Shown here piece after piece: positions 25,730-34,203 of a stretch of DNA of 64,000 bases. Both the position numbers and the translations under genes were made by a program. A model generated the notes under the pieces. It saw nothing but the letters and a program-made list of their open reading frames with translations. It did not search any database and was not told where the DNA came from. Every line of letters begins with the position of its first letter. The stretch's first letter is position 1. The stretch is from NCBI GenBank assembly GCA_902800045.1, contig CADCCZ010000001.1:1-64000 (forward strand), given 5' to 3'. The stretch comes from an uncultured Bacteroidia bacterium. GTDB taxonomy: Bacteria; Bacteroidota; Bacteroidia; Bacteroidales; ML635J-15.

Positions 25730-25737
25730 TATTTTTG
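25730..25737 (+). promoter_or_regulatory. -7 box upstream of lipoprotein gene
   Basis: TATTTTTG fits the Bacteroidetes -7 element TAnnTTTG, 41 bases before the lipoprotein ATG; no clear TTG -33 element is seen. Confidence 0.4.
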
Positions 25738-25777
25738 CAAAAATATTTAAACATTGTTTGATTAATAATAAATAGGT

Positions 25778-26890
25778 ATGATAAAGAATTTTGAAAAATA
25801 TCTGGTAAGCGGTTTTTTGTTCGGTGCAGTGCTGATGATGTCTGTCGTTTCGTTTTCGTGCAAGTCGAAGGACAAGACCGAAACGCCAAAGGAGGATAAG
25901 GTTGTTGCCGACAGCATTGCCGAAGACAGCATAGAGGAAGATACTTCGCTGAAGATTGCTGATTGCGATATTATGTATTTTAGGGGTAGTAAGTTCTGCT
26001 TTTTCTGTGTAGAACGCATGGATTCGGTAGTGTATGAAGGCGAAACAGATGAAATTGTAAATTACAGTTTTGTGCCAGGTACTCTTGGCTTGTATTATTC
26101 GGTATGCAAGGATAGTATGATGGTGTTAAAATATATCGATTTCGATTCGGAAGAGCCTACTCCTAAGCATATTGTCAACTGGGGCTTGCCTTGCGATAGT
26201 TGCATAACCGAGACATACGGCACATATTCGGCGCTGAGGGTGAGCGATGACGGCAGATATTTCGGTGTGAACTACGATTTCAGCTGGGATGGTTACTGGT
26301 TTACCAAGATAAAGGTGTATGACAATGAATCGCATAAGTTTGTGACATCTCAGAATATAGAAAAACTGTATCGTTATTTTGAAAGTTCGTCAAGCGATGA
26401 GGAAGACGAAGATGATGAAATAATTACTTACTCCAGTTTTTACGAGGCTGGTGCTGATGATGACGATGAAGAAAGTGAAGGCTCGTCGTATAACTACTAT
26501 TACGGATCGGAGGGAGAAGGCGGAGTTTGCCTTACCAACAAGATGAAGTTTGAATCGACTCCAGAAGAATTCAATTTTAGCGGTATTTCACCCAAAGGCG
26601 ACAGGGTTGTCTTTGGCGCTGTTACTGGCTGGGGCGATTTTCCACATGGACCATATTGCATTGCTAGTCTCGACGGAAAATACCAGATGGTATTGGATGG
26701 TACTGACCTTTCGTATGATGAAGGACCTTCGATGGCATGGCTTGATGACGGAACTTTCCTTTACATCGCAAATTTTATGGCCGATGTTGAAAATTTCAAG
26801 CCGACTATCATGGCAATTTATCCAGATAGTACAAAGCCTGTAGAATTGTTTAAGGTTTCGGAGTTTGTAATGTTGCCGAAGAAGGAATAA
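25778..26890 (+). CDS. lipoprotein, unknown function (possible beta-propeller)
   Basis: 370 residues. The signal ends SVVSFSC with the lipidated Cys at 28. A mature acidic spacer (KEDKVVADSIAEDSIEED) precedes a region with repeated strand motifs (SDDGRYFGVNYDF, SPKGDRVVFGAVTGWGDF, LDDGTFLYIANF) that recall TolB-like or WD-type beta-propeller blades. A strongly acidic loop (SSSDEEDEDDE) is in the middle. No family recognised; probably surface or periplasmic. Confidence 0.7.
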   Translation: MIKNFEKYLVSGFLFGAVLMMSVVSFSCKSKDKTETPKEDKVVADSIAEDSIEEDTSLKIADCDIMYFRGSKFCFFCVERMDSVVYEGETDEIVNYSFVPGTLGLYYSVCKDSMMVLKYIDFDSEEPTPKHIVNWGLPCDSCITETYGTYSALRVSDDGRYFGVNYDFSWDGYWFTKIKVYDNESHKFVTSQNIEKLYRYFESSSSDEEDEDDEIITYSSFYEAGADDDDEESEGSSYNYYYGSEGEGGVCLTNKMKFESTPEEFNFSGISPKGDRVVFGAVTGWGDFPHGPYCIASLDGKYQMVLDGTDLSYDEGPSMAWLDDGTFLYIANFMADVENFKPTIMAIYPDSTKPVELFKVSEFVMLPKKE

Positions 26891-26896
26891 ATATCT

Positions 26897-27027
26897 TGAA
26901 GGCTAACAGGCTAACAGCCTTGCAGGCTAACGGACTGACAGTCTAACAGACTTGCAGATATCAGCCTTATAGAGTATTCGGCTTTTAGACTTTTAGCCTT
27001 CGAGCCTTTCAGCCATTTAGCCTTAGA
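26897..27027. repeat. degenerate GGCTAACAG intergenic repeat
   Basis: GGCTAACAGGCTAACAG, GGCTAACGGACTGACAG, CTAACAGACTTGCAG and then many variants of TTTAGCC/TTCAGCC. It is a looser, mostly reverse-complement version of the 4849-4906 repeat. No gene. Confidence 0.6.
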
Positions 27028-27048
27028 TCGTGAAATTTATTTGAATCT

Positions 27049-27081
27049 TTGTCTAGCAGTCGGAAATTTTGTTTACCTTTG
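27049..27081 (+). promoter_or_regulatory. promoter for 27111 lipoprotein
   Basis: TACCTTTG at 27074-27081 with TTG at 27049-27051 (22-base spacer, slightly long). The ATG follows 29 bases later. Confidence 0.5.
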
Positions 27082-27110
27082 CCAACTTATAACTAATGAA
27101 TAGTTGACAG

Positions 27111-28001
27111 ATGAAGAGAATATTGTTATTGGCGTTCATGTTTGCATTGGCTTTCTGTTCGTGCAAAGAAAAGGATCCCATGGAAGGAGTGCCTGCATAT
27201 ATTCGTGTCGACGAGGCGGTAATTGATATCGTTGATCCGTCGCAGGGCACGGCAACTCACAATATATGCGACTGTTGGTTGGCTGTAGGAGAAACTAGCG
27301 TATCGACAATTGGCATTTTTGAGATTCCATTCGAGGTTCCAGTGCTAGCTTCTGGCAGGGTAAGCATAGACATTGAACCGGGAATAAAGAATTCTGGACG
27401 TGATGCGGAAAGAATTGTCTATTCGATGCTCACGAATTACACTATTGATACTGTCCTTACTCCAAATACTACAATGAAGCTGACCCCGCACTATTCGTAT
27501 AGGCAGGGTGTTAATTTTGTCCTGATGGAAAATTTTGACCATATAGGTTCGAAATTTGAAAAAGCCGATTCGAGTAAGTACGGATTCGAATTGTCGCAAG
27601 ATGAAAGCACCGAGGGTTATGCTATGAAGGTTGAAATTCCAAAGGACGACTATTCCGGTTATTTTGAATGCCGAACTTCTGACGTGTATGCTCTCTCGGG
27701 TAATGATCAGACTTTCTTGGAAGTAAGCTATAAGAGCAACGATGCATTCTGTTTTGGCATGTTCGATGTCGTGGAAACTGCAACTACGACTACAGGAGTG
27801 CGTAAAAATATTTATGTGTTTTATCCTACCAATGGAGAATGGCACCGGGTATATATAAATCTAAATACGGCGCTTCAGAATTCCAGTTCAAACTGCGGAC
27901 AGCACCAGCCGTTCTTTTCTGCTATAAGGAACGATACGATAAGTCCGGTGGATGAAAATACTGAAATATACATCGACAATGTGAAGTTGTTGCATCTTTA
28001 A
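27111..28001 (+). CDS. lipoprotein, unknown function
   Basis: 296 residues with lipoprotein signal MKRILLLAFMFALAFCSC (lipidated Cys18). The mature protein reads as two beta-rich parts: an N-terminal part (HNICDCWLAVGETSVSTIG, FEIPFEVPVLASG) and a C-terminal jelly-roll-like part (SGYFECRTSDVYAL, FLEVSYKSNDAF, EIYIDNVKLLHL) of the kind found in carbohydrate-binding or sugar-interacting lipoproteins. Its gene lies 12 bases before a glycan-synthesis transferase on the same strand. Confidence 0.7.
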   Translation: MKRILLLAFMFALAFCSCKEKDPMEGVPAYIRVDEAVIDIVDPSQGTATHNICDCWLAVGETSVSTIGIFEIPFEVPVLASGRVSIDIEPGIKNSGRDAERIVYSMLTNYTIDTVLTPNTTMKLTPHYSYRQGVNFVLMENFDHIGSKFEKADSSKYGFELSQDESTEGYAMKVEIPKDDYSGYFECRTSDVYALSGNDQTFLEVSYKSNDAFCFGMFDVVETATTTTGVRKNIYVFYPTNGEWHRVYINLNTALQNSSSNCGQHQPFFSAIRNDTISPVDENTEIYIDNVKLLHL

Positions 28002-28013
28002 AAAAAGCAAATT

Positions 28014-29429
28014 ATGCATAAGGCAAGGCAGAATTTTAAATATATACTGTTCGATTATCTTGCGGCTGCAGTCACCTGGGGCTTGTTCTATTGTTACCGC
28101 AAGCTAGAGATTGAGCCTTTGCGTCTTGGCTATTCTATTCCAATTGAGCTCGATTGGAAGTTTTATGTTTCGATGGTTGCAATACCATTGTTCTGGTTGC
28201 TGTTGCATCTTATGAGCGATTATTATCGCACACCTTTCCGTAAGTCGAGGGTACACGAACTAGGTACAACAGCCATAGTTACGGTCATAGGCGTTGTGAT
28301 ATTGTTTTTTGCCTTTGTGCTTGATGACTGGGTCGGAGACTACAAGCAGTATTATAGTATGTTCGGACTGCTTCTTTTCATGCAGTTCACATTTACTTAC
28401 ATACCGCGTTTGATAATAACTACGGTTACCAACAAGCGGGTTCACAACCGTCGATTGCGCTTCAATACGCTTATGGTCGGTAGCAACGACAAAGCCGTTG
28501 AATTGTATCGGGAGCTTGAGTCTCAAAATATTTCTTCTGGGTTGAATTTTATCGGTTTCGTATACGTCGATAAGCAGGAGACGTATCAGATGGAGAAGTA
28601 TGTGCCCAATTTCGGTAGCGTTGAGGATATAAGGGAGATTGTTGACAAGTACAAGATAGAAGAGATTGTGATTGCAATTGAGTCGAGCGAGCACAATAAG
28701 ATAACGCATATAATCAATAAGTTGTACGGTCTGCGTGTTTCTGTGAAAGTGATTCCCGATATGTACGACATGCTTATTGGCAAGGTGCGCATAACATCTA
28801 TAATAGGTATGCCGCTTATCGAGATAAACCAGAATGTAATGCCTGTATGGCAGCTCTTTGCGAAACGTTTCTTCGATATAGTCCTTAGCATATTGGCAAT
28901 GATATTGTTGTCGCCCTTGTATCTGGTGCTGGCAATCGCTGTGAAAATTAGTTCTCCCGGACCTATAATATATAGTCATGAACGTATCGGACGATACCAC
29001 AAGCCGTTCAAGATATACAAGTTCCGTTCGATGTATGTCGGCTCCGAGCAGAATGGACCAGCGCTCAGCAAGAAGGATGACCCTCGTATTACACGCATCG
29101 GCAAGATTATGAGAAAGACGCGTATGGATGAGATCCCGCAGTTCTACAATGTGTTGCGTGGCGACATGAGCCTGGTAGGACCACGTCCCGAGCGCGAGTT
29201 CTACATCAAGCAGATTGTGGAGAAGGCTCCGCATTATCTTCATCTGTTGTCTGTGCGACCTGGTATAACATCGTGGGGACAAGTGAAATACGGTTATGCC
29301 GAGAATGTCGACCAGATGGTGGAAAGGTTGAAGTTCGATATTTTGTATATTGAGAACCGTTCGTTGCTTATGGACATAAAAATCCTAATATATACGGTAA
29401 AAATAGTCTTTCTTGGCAAGGGATTGTAG
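28014..29429 (+). CDS. polyprenyl glycosylphosphotransferase (exopolysaccharide initiation)
   Basis: 471 residues. Five hydrophobic segments with a Rossmann-like CoA-binding region (NTLMVGSNDKAVELYREL) are followed by the bacterial sugar transferase domain: KRFFDIVLSILAMILLSPLY, KIYKFRSMY, GKIMRKTRMDEIPQFYNVL and GDMSLVGPRPER. It should transfer a sugar-1-phosphate to undecaprenyl phosphate at the inner membrane to start capsule or exopolysaccharide synthesis. No other polysaccharide genes are adjacent; the upstream lipoprotein may be cotranscribed. Confidence 0.9.
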   Translation: MHKARQNFKYILFDYLAAAVTWGLFYCYRKLEIEPLRLGYSIPIELDWKFYVSMVAIPLFWLLLHLMSDYYRTPFRKSRVHELGTTAIVTVIGVVILFFAFVLDDWVGDYKQYYSMFGLLLFMQFTFTYIPRLIITTVTNKRVHNRRLRFNTLMVGSNDKAVELYRELESQNISSGLNFIGFVYVDKQETYQMEKYVPNFGSVEDIREIVDKYKIEEIVIAIESSEHNKITHIINKLYGLRVSVKVIPDMYDMLIGKVRITSIIGMPLIEINQNVMPVWQLFAKRFFDIVLSILAMILLSPLYLVLAIAVKISSPGPIIYSHERIGRYHKPFKIYKFRSMYVGSEQNGPALSKKDDPRITRIGKIMRKTRMDEIPQFYNVLRGDMSLVGPRPEREFYIKQIVEKAPHYLHLLSVRPGITSWGQVKYGYAENVDQMVERLKFDILYIENRSLLMDIKILIYTVKIVFLGKGL

Positions 29430-29466
29430 GAAAATGCTGAGAATTAGAAAAAAAATAAAATTTCTT

Positions 29467-29496
29467 TTGTCCTGTAAAAAAAAGTTATTACATTTG
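29467..29496 (+). promoter_or_regulatory. promoter for HU gene
   Basis: TTG at 29467-29469, 19-base spacer and TACATTTG at 29489-29496, an ideal match to the Bacteroidetes consensus. The HU start codon lies 65 bases beyond, leaving a leader of about 60 nt. Confidence 0.7.
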
Positions 29497-29561
29497 CACT
29501 CCCAAAAAAATGCTGGGATTAGTAATGATAAATTATTTATAAACAATTAAATATTAAGAAA

Positions 29562-29852
29562 ATGACTAAAGCAGACATTGTAAATGCAATTTCCGAAAAT
29601 ACCGGAATCGAAAAAATGGTAGTTCAGAAGACTGTTGAAGCTTTCATGGAATCTGTAAAGGGTTCTTTGATCAATGGTGAAGACGTATTTTTAAGAGGTT
29701 TTGGAAGTTTTGTTGTTAAGAAGAGAGCAGAAAAGACTGCAAGGGATATGGCTAAGAACACAACAATAACTATTCCAGCTCACAATATTCCTGCTTTCAA
29801 GCCGGCAAAGTCTTTCGTGTCAGAAGTAAAGGATAATAACAAGGTTAAATAA
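29562..29852 (+). CDS. HU/IHF family DNA-binding protein
   Basis: 96 residues, full-length HU fold: helices MTKADIVNAISENTGI and VQKTVEAFMESV, then GEDVFLRGFGSFVVKKRAEKTARD, where the basic beta arm begins, and NIPAFKPAKSFVSEVK at the end. Histone-like nucleoid protein that bends DNA. It is followed at once by a 30-codon ribosomal-type gene, suggesting co-expression. Confidence 0.93.
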   Translation: MTKADIVNAISENTGIEKMVVQKTVEAFMESVKGSLINGEDVFLRGFGSFVVKKRAEKTARDMAKNTTITIPAHNIPAFKPAKSFVSEVKDNNKVK

Positions 29853-29860
29853 TTAGAGCT

Positions 29861-29953
29861 ATGCCAAGCGGAAAGAAGAGAAAAAGACATAAAATGTCTA
29901 CTCACAAGAGGAAAAAACGTCTTCGTAAGAACAGACATAAAAAGAAAAAATAG
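29861..29953 (+). CDS. very small basic ribosomal-type protein (AURKAIP1/COX24-like)
   Basis: 30 residues, MPSGKKRKRHKMSTHKRKKR then LRKNRHKKKK. Almost half the residues are Lys or Arg. The pattern KRKRHKMSTHKRKKRLRK matches the small AURKAIP1/COX24 (mS38, mycobacterial bS22) ribosomal-protein signature. Near-identical peptides are conserved in Bacteroidetes to my knowledge. It begins 8 bases after HU and ends before the terminator at 29986. Short genes like this are easily missed by automatic calling. Confidence 0.85.
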   Translation: MPSGKKRKRHKMSTHKRKKRLRKNRHKKKK

Positions 29954-29985
29954 TATTTTCTTTTTTTTGAGTTAAAAAAATTATT

Positions 29986-30022
29986 CAAACCTTCGGAGAC
30001 TATTCCGAAGGTTTGATTTTTT
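29986..30022 (+). terminator. terminator after HU/small basic protein
   Basis: CAAACCTTCGGA/TCCGAAGGTTTG, 12-bp perfect stem with a 6-base loop and T-run. An upstream TTG start for the next gene would fall in this hairpin, which argues for the later GTG start. Confidence 0.88.
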
Positions 30023-30048
30023 GCAAAAACATTGTAGGAGAGGAGAAC

Positions 30049-31614
30049 GTGGACGACGAGAAATTAGAGGTATGTAGCGAGTTGTTTTTGGATGTCAGAA
30101 GTTCCGAAGTCAATATAGCACTGCTAAATAATAAGCGACTGGTAGAGCTTAGCACCGAATACAGCAATGTGGACTTTTCGGTAGGAGACATTTATCTGGG
30201 AAGAGTCAACAAGCTTATGCCAGGGTTGAACGCTGCGTTTATCGATGTCGGATATAGAAAAGATGCATTCCTGCATTATCTCGACCTCGGTTCCGGTTTC
30301 ATGACTCTAAAAAAGTTCGTCCGCATGGGGATGACCAAAAATCCCAATGGCCTCACCAACATCAAGGTTGAACCCGATATCGACAAGCGTGGAAAGATTG
30401 CCGACCTGCTCAAGGTGGGTGAGTACGTGCTTGTACAGATTGCCAAGGAACCTATTTCGTCGAAAGGTCCACGCCTGACCTGCGAAATATCAATTGCAGG
30501 CCGCAATCTGGTTCTTTTGCCGTTCAACAACCGAATATCTGTAAGCCAGAAAATAAAATCCAGTGAAACACGGAAACGTCTGCGCGGATGGCTCGAAAGC
30601 CTTGTACCAAAGAATTTTGGCGTTATCGTGCGTACTGTAGCGCAGGATAAGCCGTTGACCGAACTCGACAAGGAACTTACCTCGTTGCTCGACAAGTGGA
30701 AAGAGTTGTATCACCAGCTTTCTGTTGTGGAGCCGCCAAACGTAGTTCTCGGCGAGATGAACAGGACAACCGCCTTCCTCCGCGATATGCTTAATTCGTC
30801 GTTCCATCAGATTGTCGTCAACGATGAGGACCTTTACAACGAGGTAAGGAAGTTCATTACTGAAATCGCCCCCGAAAAGACTAAAATTGTAAAGCTTTAC
30901 AACGATCGTACTCCTATTTTCGACTATTATGGAATCGAAAAGCAGATAAAAACAGCATTTGGACGTACGGTTCCTATGCGTTCGGGTGCATATATTGTAA
31001 TCGACCATACCGAGGCCGGACATGTAATCGATGTGAATTCTGGAAATAGGGCAAACTCGAAGAATGACCAGGAAACTAATGCCTTGGAGGTAAATCTTAT
31101 TGCAGCCGAGGAAATAGCAAGACAGCTTCGTTTGCGCGATATGGGCGGAATAATCGTGGTCGACTTTATTGATGTACACAGCAACGAGAGCAAGAAGGCT
31201 ATATACGAGAAGATGAAGGAGTGCATGGCAAACGACCGTGCAAAGTACCATCTTACTCAGTTGAGCCGTTTCTGCTTGATGGAGATAACTCGTCAGCGTG
31301 TACGTCCCGAAACCGACAAGAAAACAGCCGAGACCTGCCCGTGCTGCAATGGTACCGGTAAGATTCAGGCAAGCATTAACCTCACCGATGAAATCGAGAA
31401 CCAGTTAAAATATATCCTCAAGAAGAATAATGTCGATAAGGTTGTAATAAAGACTCATCCGTTTGTCGAGGCATATATAAACAAAGGTGTTTTCAGGTCG
31501 ATGCGTAAGCAGTGGCAGAAATTGTACGGCTGCAAGATTGAAGTGTTGCCGATGATGGCTTACACTTATATGGAATATCATTTCTTCGATGAGTTCGACG
31601 AAGAATTGATGTAG
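30049..31614 (+). CDS. rng: ribonuclease G (Rne/Rng family)
   Basis: 521 residues from GTG 30049, chosen because AGGAGAGGAG directly precedes it at Shine-Dalgarno distance, unusual in this window, and because upstream in-frame codons lie in the terminator. An S1-like segment (GLNAAFIDVGYRKDAFLHYLD) is followed by RNase E/G core motifs VIDVNSGN, EVNLIAAEEIARQLRLRDMG and GGIIVVDFIDV (metal-binding Asp), with the zinc link CPCCNGTG. It should process rRNA and degrade mRNA endonucleolytically. Upstream HU and the small basic protein suggest a growth-related neighbourhood. Confidence 0.92.
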   Translation: MDDEKLEVCSELFLDVRSSEVNIALLNNKRLVELSTEYSNVDFSVGDIYLGRVNKLMPGLNAAFIDVGYRKDAFLHYLDLGSGFMTLKKFVRMGMTKNPNGLTNIKVEPDIDKRGKIADLLKVGEYVLVQIAKEPISSKGPRLTCEISIAGRNLVLLPFNNRISVSQKIKSSETRKRLRGWLESLVPKNFGVIVRTVAQDKPLTELDKELTSLLDKWKELYHQLSVVEPPNVVLGEMNRTTAFLRDMLNSSFHQIVVNDEDLYNEVRKFITEIAPEKTKIVKLYNDRTPIFDYYGIEKQIKTAFGRTVPMRSGAYIVIDHTEAGHVIDVNSGNRANSKNDQETNALEVNLIAAEEIARQLRLRDMGGIIVVDFIDVHSNESKKAIYEKMKECMANDRAKYHLTQLSRFCLMEITRQRVRPETDKKTAETCPCCNGTGKIQASINLTDEIENQLKYILKKNNVDKVVIKTHPFVEAYINKGVFRSMRKQWQKLYGCKIEVLPMMAYTYMEYHFFDEFDEELM

Positions 31615-31680
31615 TGTTAATCCCCACATTTATAGGATGATAGTAGCTTCAATATATTTGTTGTGGCATATTGTGCAAGG

Positions 31681-31707
31681 AAAAAATAAAAACCGCCAGA
31701 GGCGGTT
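31681..31707 (-). terminator. tRNA-Val terminator
   Basis: On the minus strand AACCGCC/GGCGGTT with an AGA loop precedes a T-rich tail, downstream of tRNA-Val(CAC). Confidence 0.75.
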
Positions 31708-31710
31708 CCG

Positions 31711-31785
31711 TGGTCTGTAGCAGATTCGAACTGTTGACCTCTTCCGTGTGAAGGAAGCGCTCTGAACCAACTGAGCTAACAGACC
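31711..31785 (-). tRNA. tRNA-Val(CAC)
   Basis: Minus strand: acceptor GGTCTGT/ACAGACC, D stem GCTC/GAGC, anticodon stem CTTCC/GGAAG around TTCACAC (anticodon CAC). The T stem AACAG/CTGCT has one A50-C64 mismatch. No encoded CCA. It shares most of its body with the GAC-anticodon valine tRNA next to it, so the pair probably arose by tandem duplication. Confidence 0.85.
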
Positions 31786-31802
31786 TAATCAAATAAAAAA
31801 AG

Positions 31803-31877
31803 TGATCTGTACAAGATTTGAACTTGTGACCTCTTGCCTGTCAAGCAAGCGCTCTAAACCAACTGAGCTAACAGATC
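31803..31877 (-). tRNA. tRNA-Val(GAC)
   Basis: Minus strand: acceptor GATCTGT/ACAGATC, anticodon stem CTTGC/GCAAG around TTGACAG (anticodon GAC), T stem ACAAG/CTTGT fully paired. No encoded CCA. It lies 17 bases upstream of tRNA-Val(CAC) and is probably cotranscribed with it. Confidence 0.92.
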
Positions 31878-32038
31878 GTAAGTGAATGCAAAAATATATC
31901 TTTTTCTTTAAGTGGGCAAAAAAATATCCTTGTGCAGAAACTTTTTTTCGAATGCAATGTTTTAGTTGCGTTTATTGTTTTGATAATCAGAGGTTTTGTT
32001 GTGTTTCGGATTTTTGATTTACAATATGAATTGTAGAT

Positions 32039-32068
32039 TTGTTTGGCTGGATATTTTTTGTATATTTG
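32039..32068 (+). promoter_or_regulatory. promoter for dsbD gene
   Basis: TTG at 32039-32041, 19-base spacer, TATATTTG at 32061-32068. It covers an in-frame TTG at 32043 that is therefore not the start codon; the ATG at 32091 follows. Confidence 0.7.
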
Positions 32069-32090
32069 CAGTTTACAAAAAATAGTGTAT

Positions 32091-34193
32091 ATGAACTTTA
32101 TGCGAAAAATCTTTTTACTGGCAACTGCGATGTTCGCATTCTCAATGCTTTTTGCGCAGATGGCCGAACCTGTTAAGTGGAAATTCTCGACCGAAAAGAT
32201 TTCCGACAAGGAATACAACCTTGTAATGACGGCAACAATCGAGGACAAATGGCACCTCTATTCACAGCATTTCGACGCGGGCGGACCTATGCCTCTTGTT
32301 ATTACTTACACAAAGTCGGACAAGTACAAAACCGTCGGACAAACTACCGAGTCGCCGGCTCCTACAGCCGAGTACGACGATGTTTTCATGGTAAATGTCA
32401 AGTATTTCACCAAGAAGGCGACTTTCAAGCAGAAAATTGAAGTTTTGACAGATGCTTCATTCTCGGTAAAGGCCGAACTGAACGGACAGGCTTGCTTCGA
32501 GGACGGTCAGTGCCTGCCGGTAAGCGCCGATGCAAAGTTCAACATCGACTTGCCAAAGAAAGAAACTGCAGAACCTGAAAAAACGGCTGAAAATAAGGTT
32601 GAAACAACCGAAAAAGCAAACGAACCTGCCGATGCAGTTGTCGCTGAGGAAGAACCTGCTGCCGACTCCACAGAAGCCGTTGCTGAGCCCGTACAGTCGG
32701 ACAAGGGCGGAACTCCGCGCATTGTTTCGCAGAACGAATTTGTTGAAGAAACAGAAGAGGACGGTTCTCTGTGGTCGTTCTTCTTCCTGTCGCTGCTGTT
32801 CGGTATCCTGGGCATCCTCACACCTTGCGTGTTCCCGATGATTCCAATGACGATCAGTTTCTTCATGCAGGGCGATTCTAGCAAGTTCAATTCGATACTC
32901 AAGGCACTGATTTTCGGTGTTTCAATAACATTGCTTTATACTTTAATAGGTGTAATCGTCTCGCTTACGAATGCTGGTGCAGGACTTACCACCGTGCTTA
33001 GCACGCACTGGATTCCGAACTTGATATTCTTCCTGCTGTTCGTCGCATTCGCTGCTTCTCTGTTCGGCTTGTTCGAGATTATTCTCCCGACTTCGCTGGC
33101 AAACAAGAGCGACAAGCAGGTTGACAAGGGCGGTATTTTCGCATCGTTCTTCCTCGCACTCACAACGGTTATCGTAAGTTTCAGCTGTACCGGACCAATT
33201 GTCGGTGCTTTGTTGGTAAAGGCTGCTAGTGGAAATGTACTTGAACCGACAATAGGTATGCTTGGTTTCGGACTTGGCTTTGCATTGCCGTTCACAATCT
33301 TGGCAATAGCACCGAACTGGCTCAAGAAGTTGCCGAAGTCGGGTGGATGGATGAACTCGGTGAAGGTTGTCATGGGCTTCTGCCTGTTGGCATTCTCGCT
33401 CAAGTACTTCTCAAACATCGACCAGAACTACCACCTCGACATTATGAGCCGCGAACTTTACATTGCTATATGGATTGTAATCAGTGTTTTGTGCGGACTT
33501 TACCTACTTGGCAAGATTCGTTTCAAAATGGACAGCGAGGTTAAGACTGTCGGTTTCTTCCGTATGATTTTGGCATCGGCGTTCTTTGTTTTCGCGCTCT
33601 ATTTGTTCCCTGGAATGTTTGGTGCAAACCTTTCGTCGGTATCGGGATTGCTTCCGCCGATGACAACTCAGAACTTCAACCTTGCCGATGATGGCGGAGC
33701 TGCTTCCGAAGGCGCTTTGTGCGGAACGCCAAAGTATTCTGAGTCGATGCATACTGCATACGGCGTAAATGCATATTTCGACTACAAGCAGGCATTCGAG
33801 TGCGCAAAGGCTCAGAACAAGCCGATAATCCTTTATTTTACAGGACATTCGTGTGCAAACTGCAAGAAGATGCAGGCAGAAATCTGGGCAAACAAGTCGA
33901 TTGCCGAAAAGTTCAACAACGAGTTTGTTATGACAGCCTTGTATGTAGATGAGAAATCGGTTGAAGTGCCTGTAGAAGAGCAGTTTACGTCATCGAACGA
34001 CGGCAAGGTGAAGAAGACTTTGGGCGAGGTTAACGCCGACATCCAGATTGTCAACTTCCAGTGCAACACCCAGCCGTACTATGTGGTTGTAAGTCCCGAA
34101 GGTCAGGTGCTTACGAAACCTATGTCGTACAATACTAATGTTGAGGAATTTACTGAGTTCCTTAACGAAGGATTGAAGAATTATAAAAAGTAG
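32091..34193 (+). CDS. dsbD: thiol:disulfide interchange protein DsbD
   Basis: 700 residues from ATG 32091. A signal peptide (MRKIFLLATAMFAFSMLFAQ) leads to a DsbD N-terminal domain (PVKWKFSTEKISDKEYNL, GQACFEDGQCLPV). An Ala/Glu-rich linker follows. The eight-helix core carries redox cysteines in ILTPCVFPMIP and SFSCTGPIVG. The C-terminal thioredoxin domain has CANC in YFTGHSCANCKKM. It passes electrons from cytoplasmic thioredoxin to periplasmic thiol proteins, for example during cytochrome maturation. An S46 peptidase gene follows 10 bases later. Confidence 0.92.
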   Translation: MNFMRKIFLLATAMFAFSMLFAQMAEPVKWKFSTEKISDKEYNLVMTATIEDKWHLYSQHFDAGGPMPLVITYTKSDKYKTVGQTTESPAPTAEYDDVFMVNVKYFTKKATFKQKIEVLTDASFSVKAELNGQACFEDGQCLPVSADAKFNIDLPKKETAEPEKTAENKVETTEKANEPADAVVAEEEPAADSTEAVAEPVQSDKGGTPRIVSQNEFVEETEEDGSLWSFFFLSLLFGILGILTPCVFPMIPMTISFFMQGDSSKFNSILKALIFGVSITLLYTLIGVIVSLTNAGAGLTTVLSTHWIPNLIFFLLFVAFAASLFGLFEIILPTSLANKSDKQVDKGGIFASFFLALTTVIVSFSCTGPIVGALLVKAASGNVLEPTIGMLGFGLGFALPFTILAIAPNWLKKLPKSGGWMNSVKVVMGFCLLAFSLKYFSNIDQNYHLDIMSRELYIAIWIVISVLCGLYLLGKIRFKMDSEVKTVGFFRMILASAFFVFALYLFPGMFGANLSSVSGLLPPMTTQNFNLADDGGAASEGALCGTPKYSESMHTAYGVNAYFDYKQAFECAKAQNKPIILYFTGHSCANCKKMQAEIWANKSIAEKFNNEFVMTALYVDEKSVEVPVEEQFTSSNDGKVKKTLGEVNADIQIVNFQCNTQPYYVVVSPEGQVLTKPMSYNTNVEEFTEFLNEGLKNYKK

Positions 34194-34203
34194 AAATATA
34201 TAA

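Noticed and set aside
30013-30048. TTG start extending RNase G upstream
   Set aside because: It lies inside a 12-bp terminator stem; GTG 30049 has a strong AGGAGAGGAG ribosome site.
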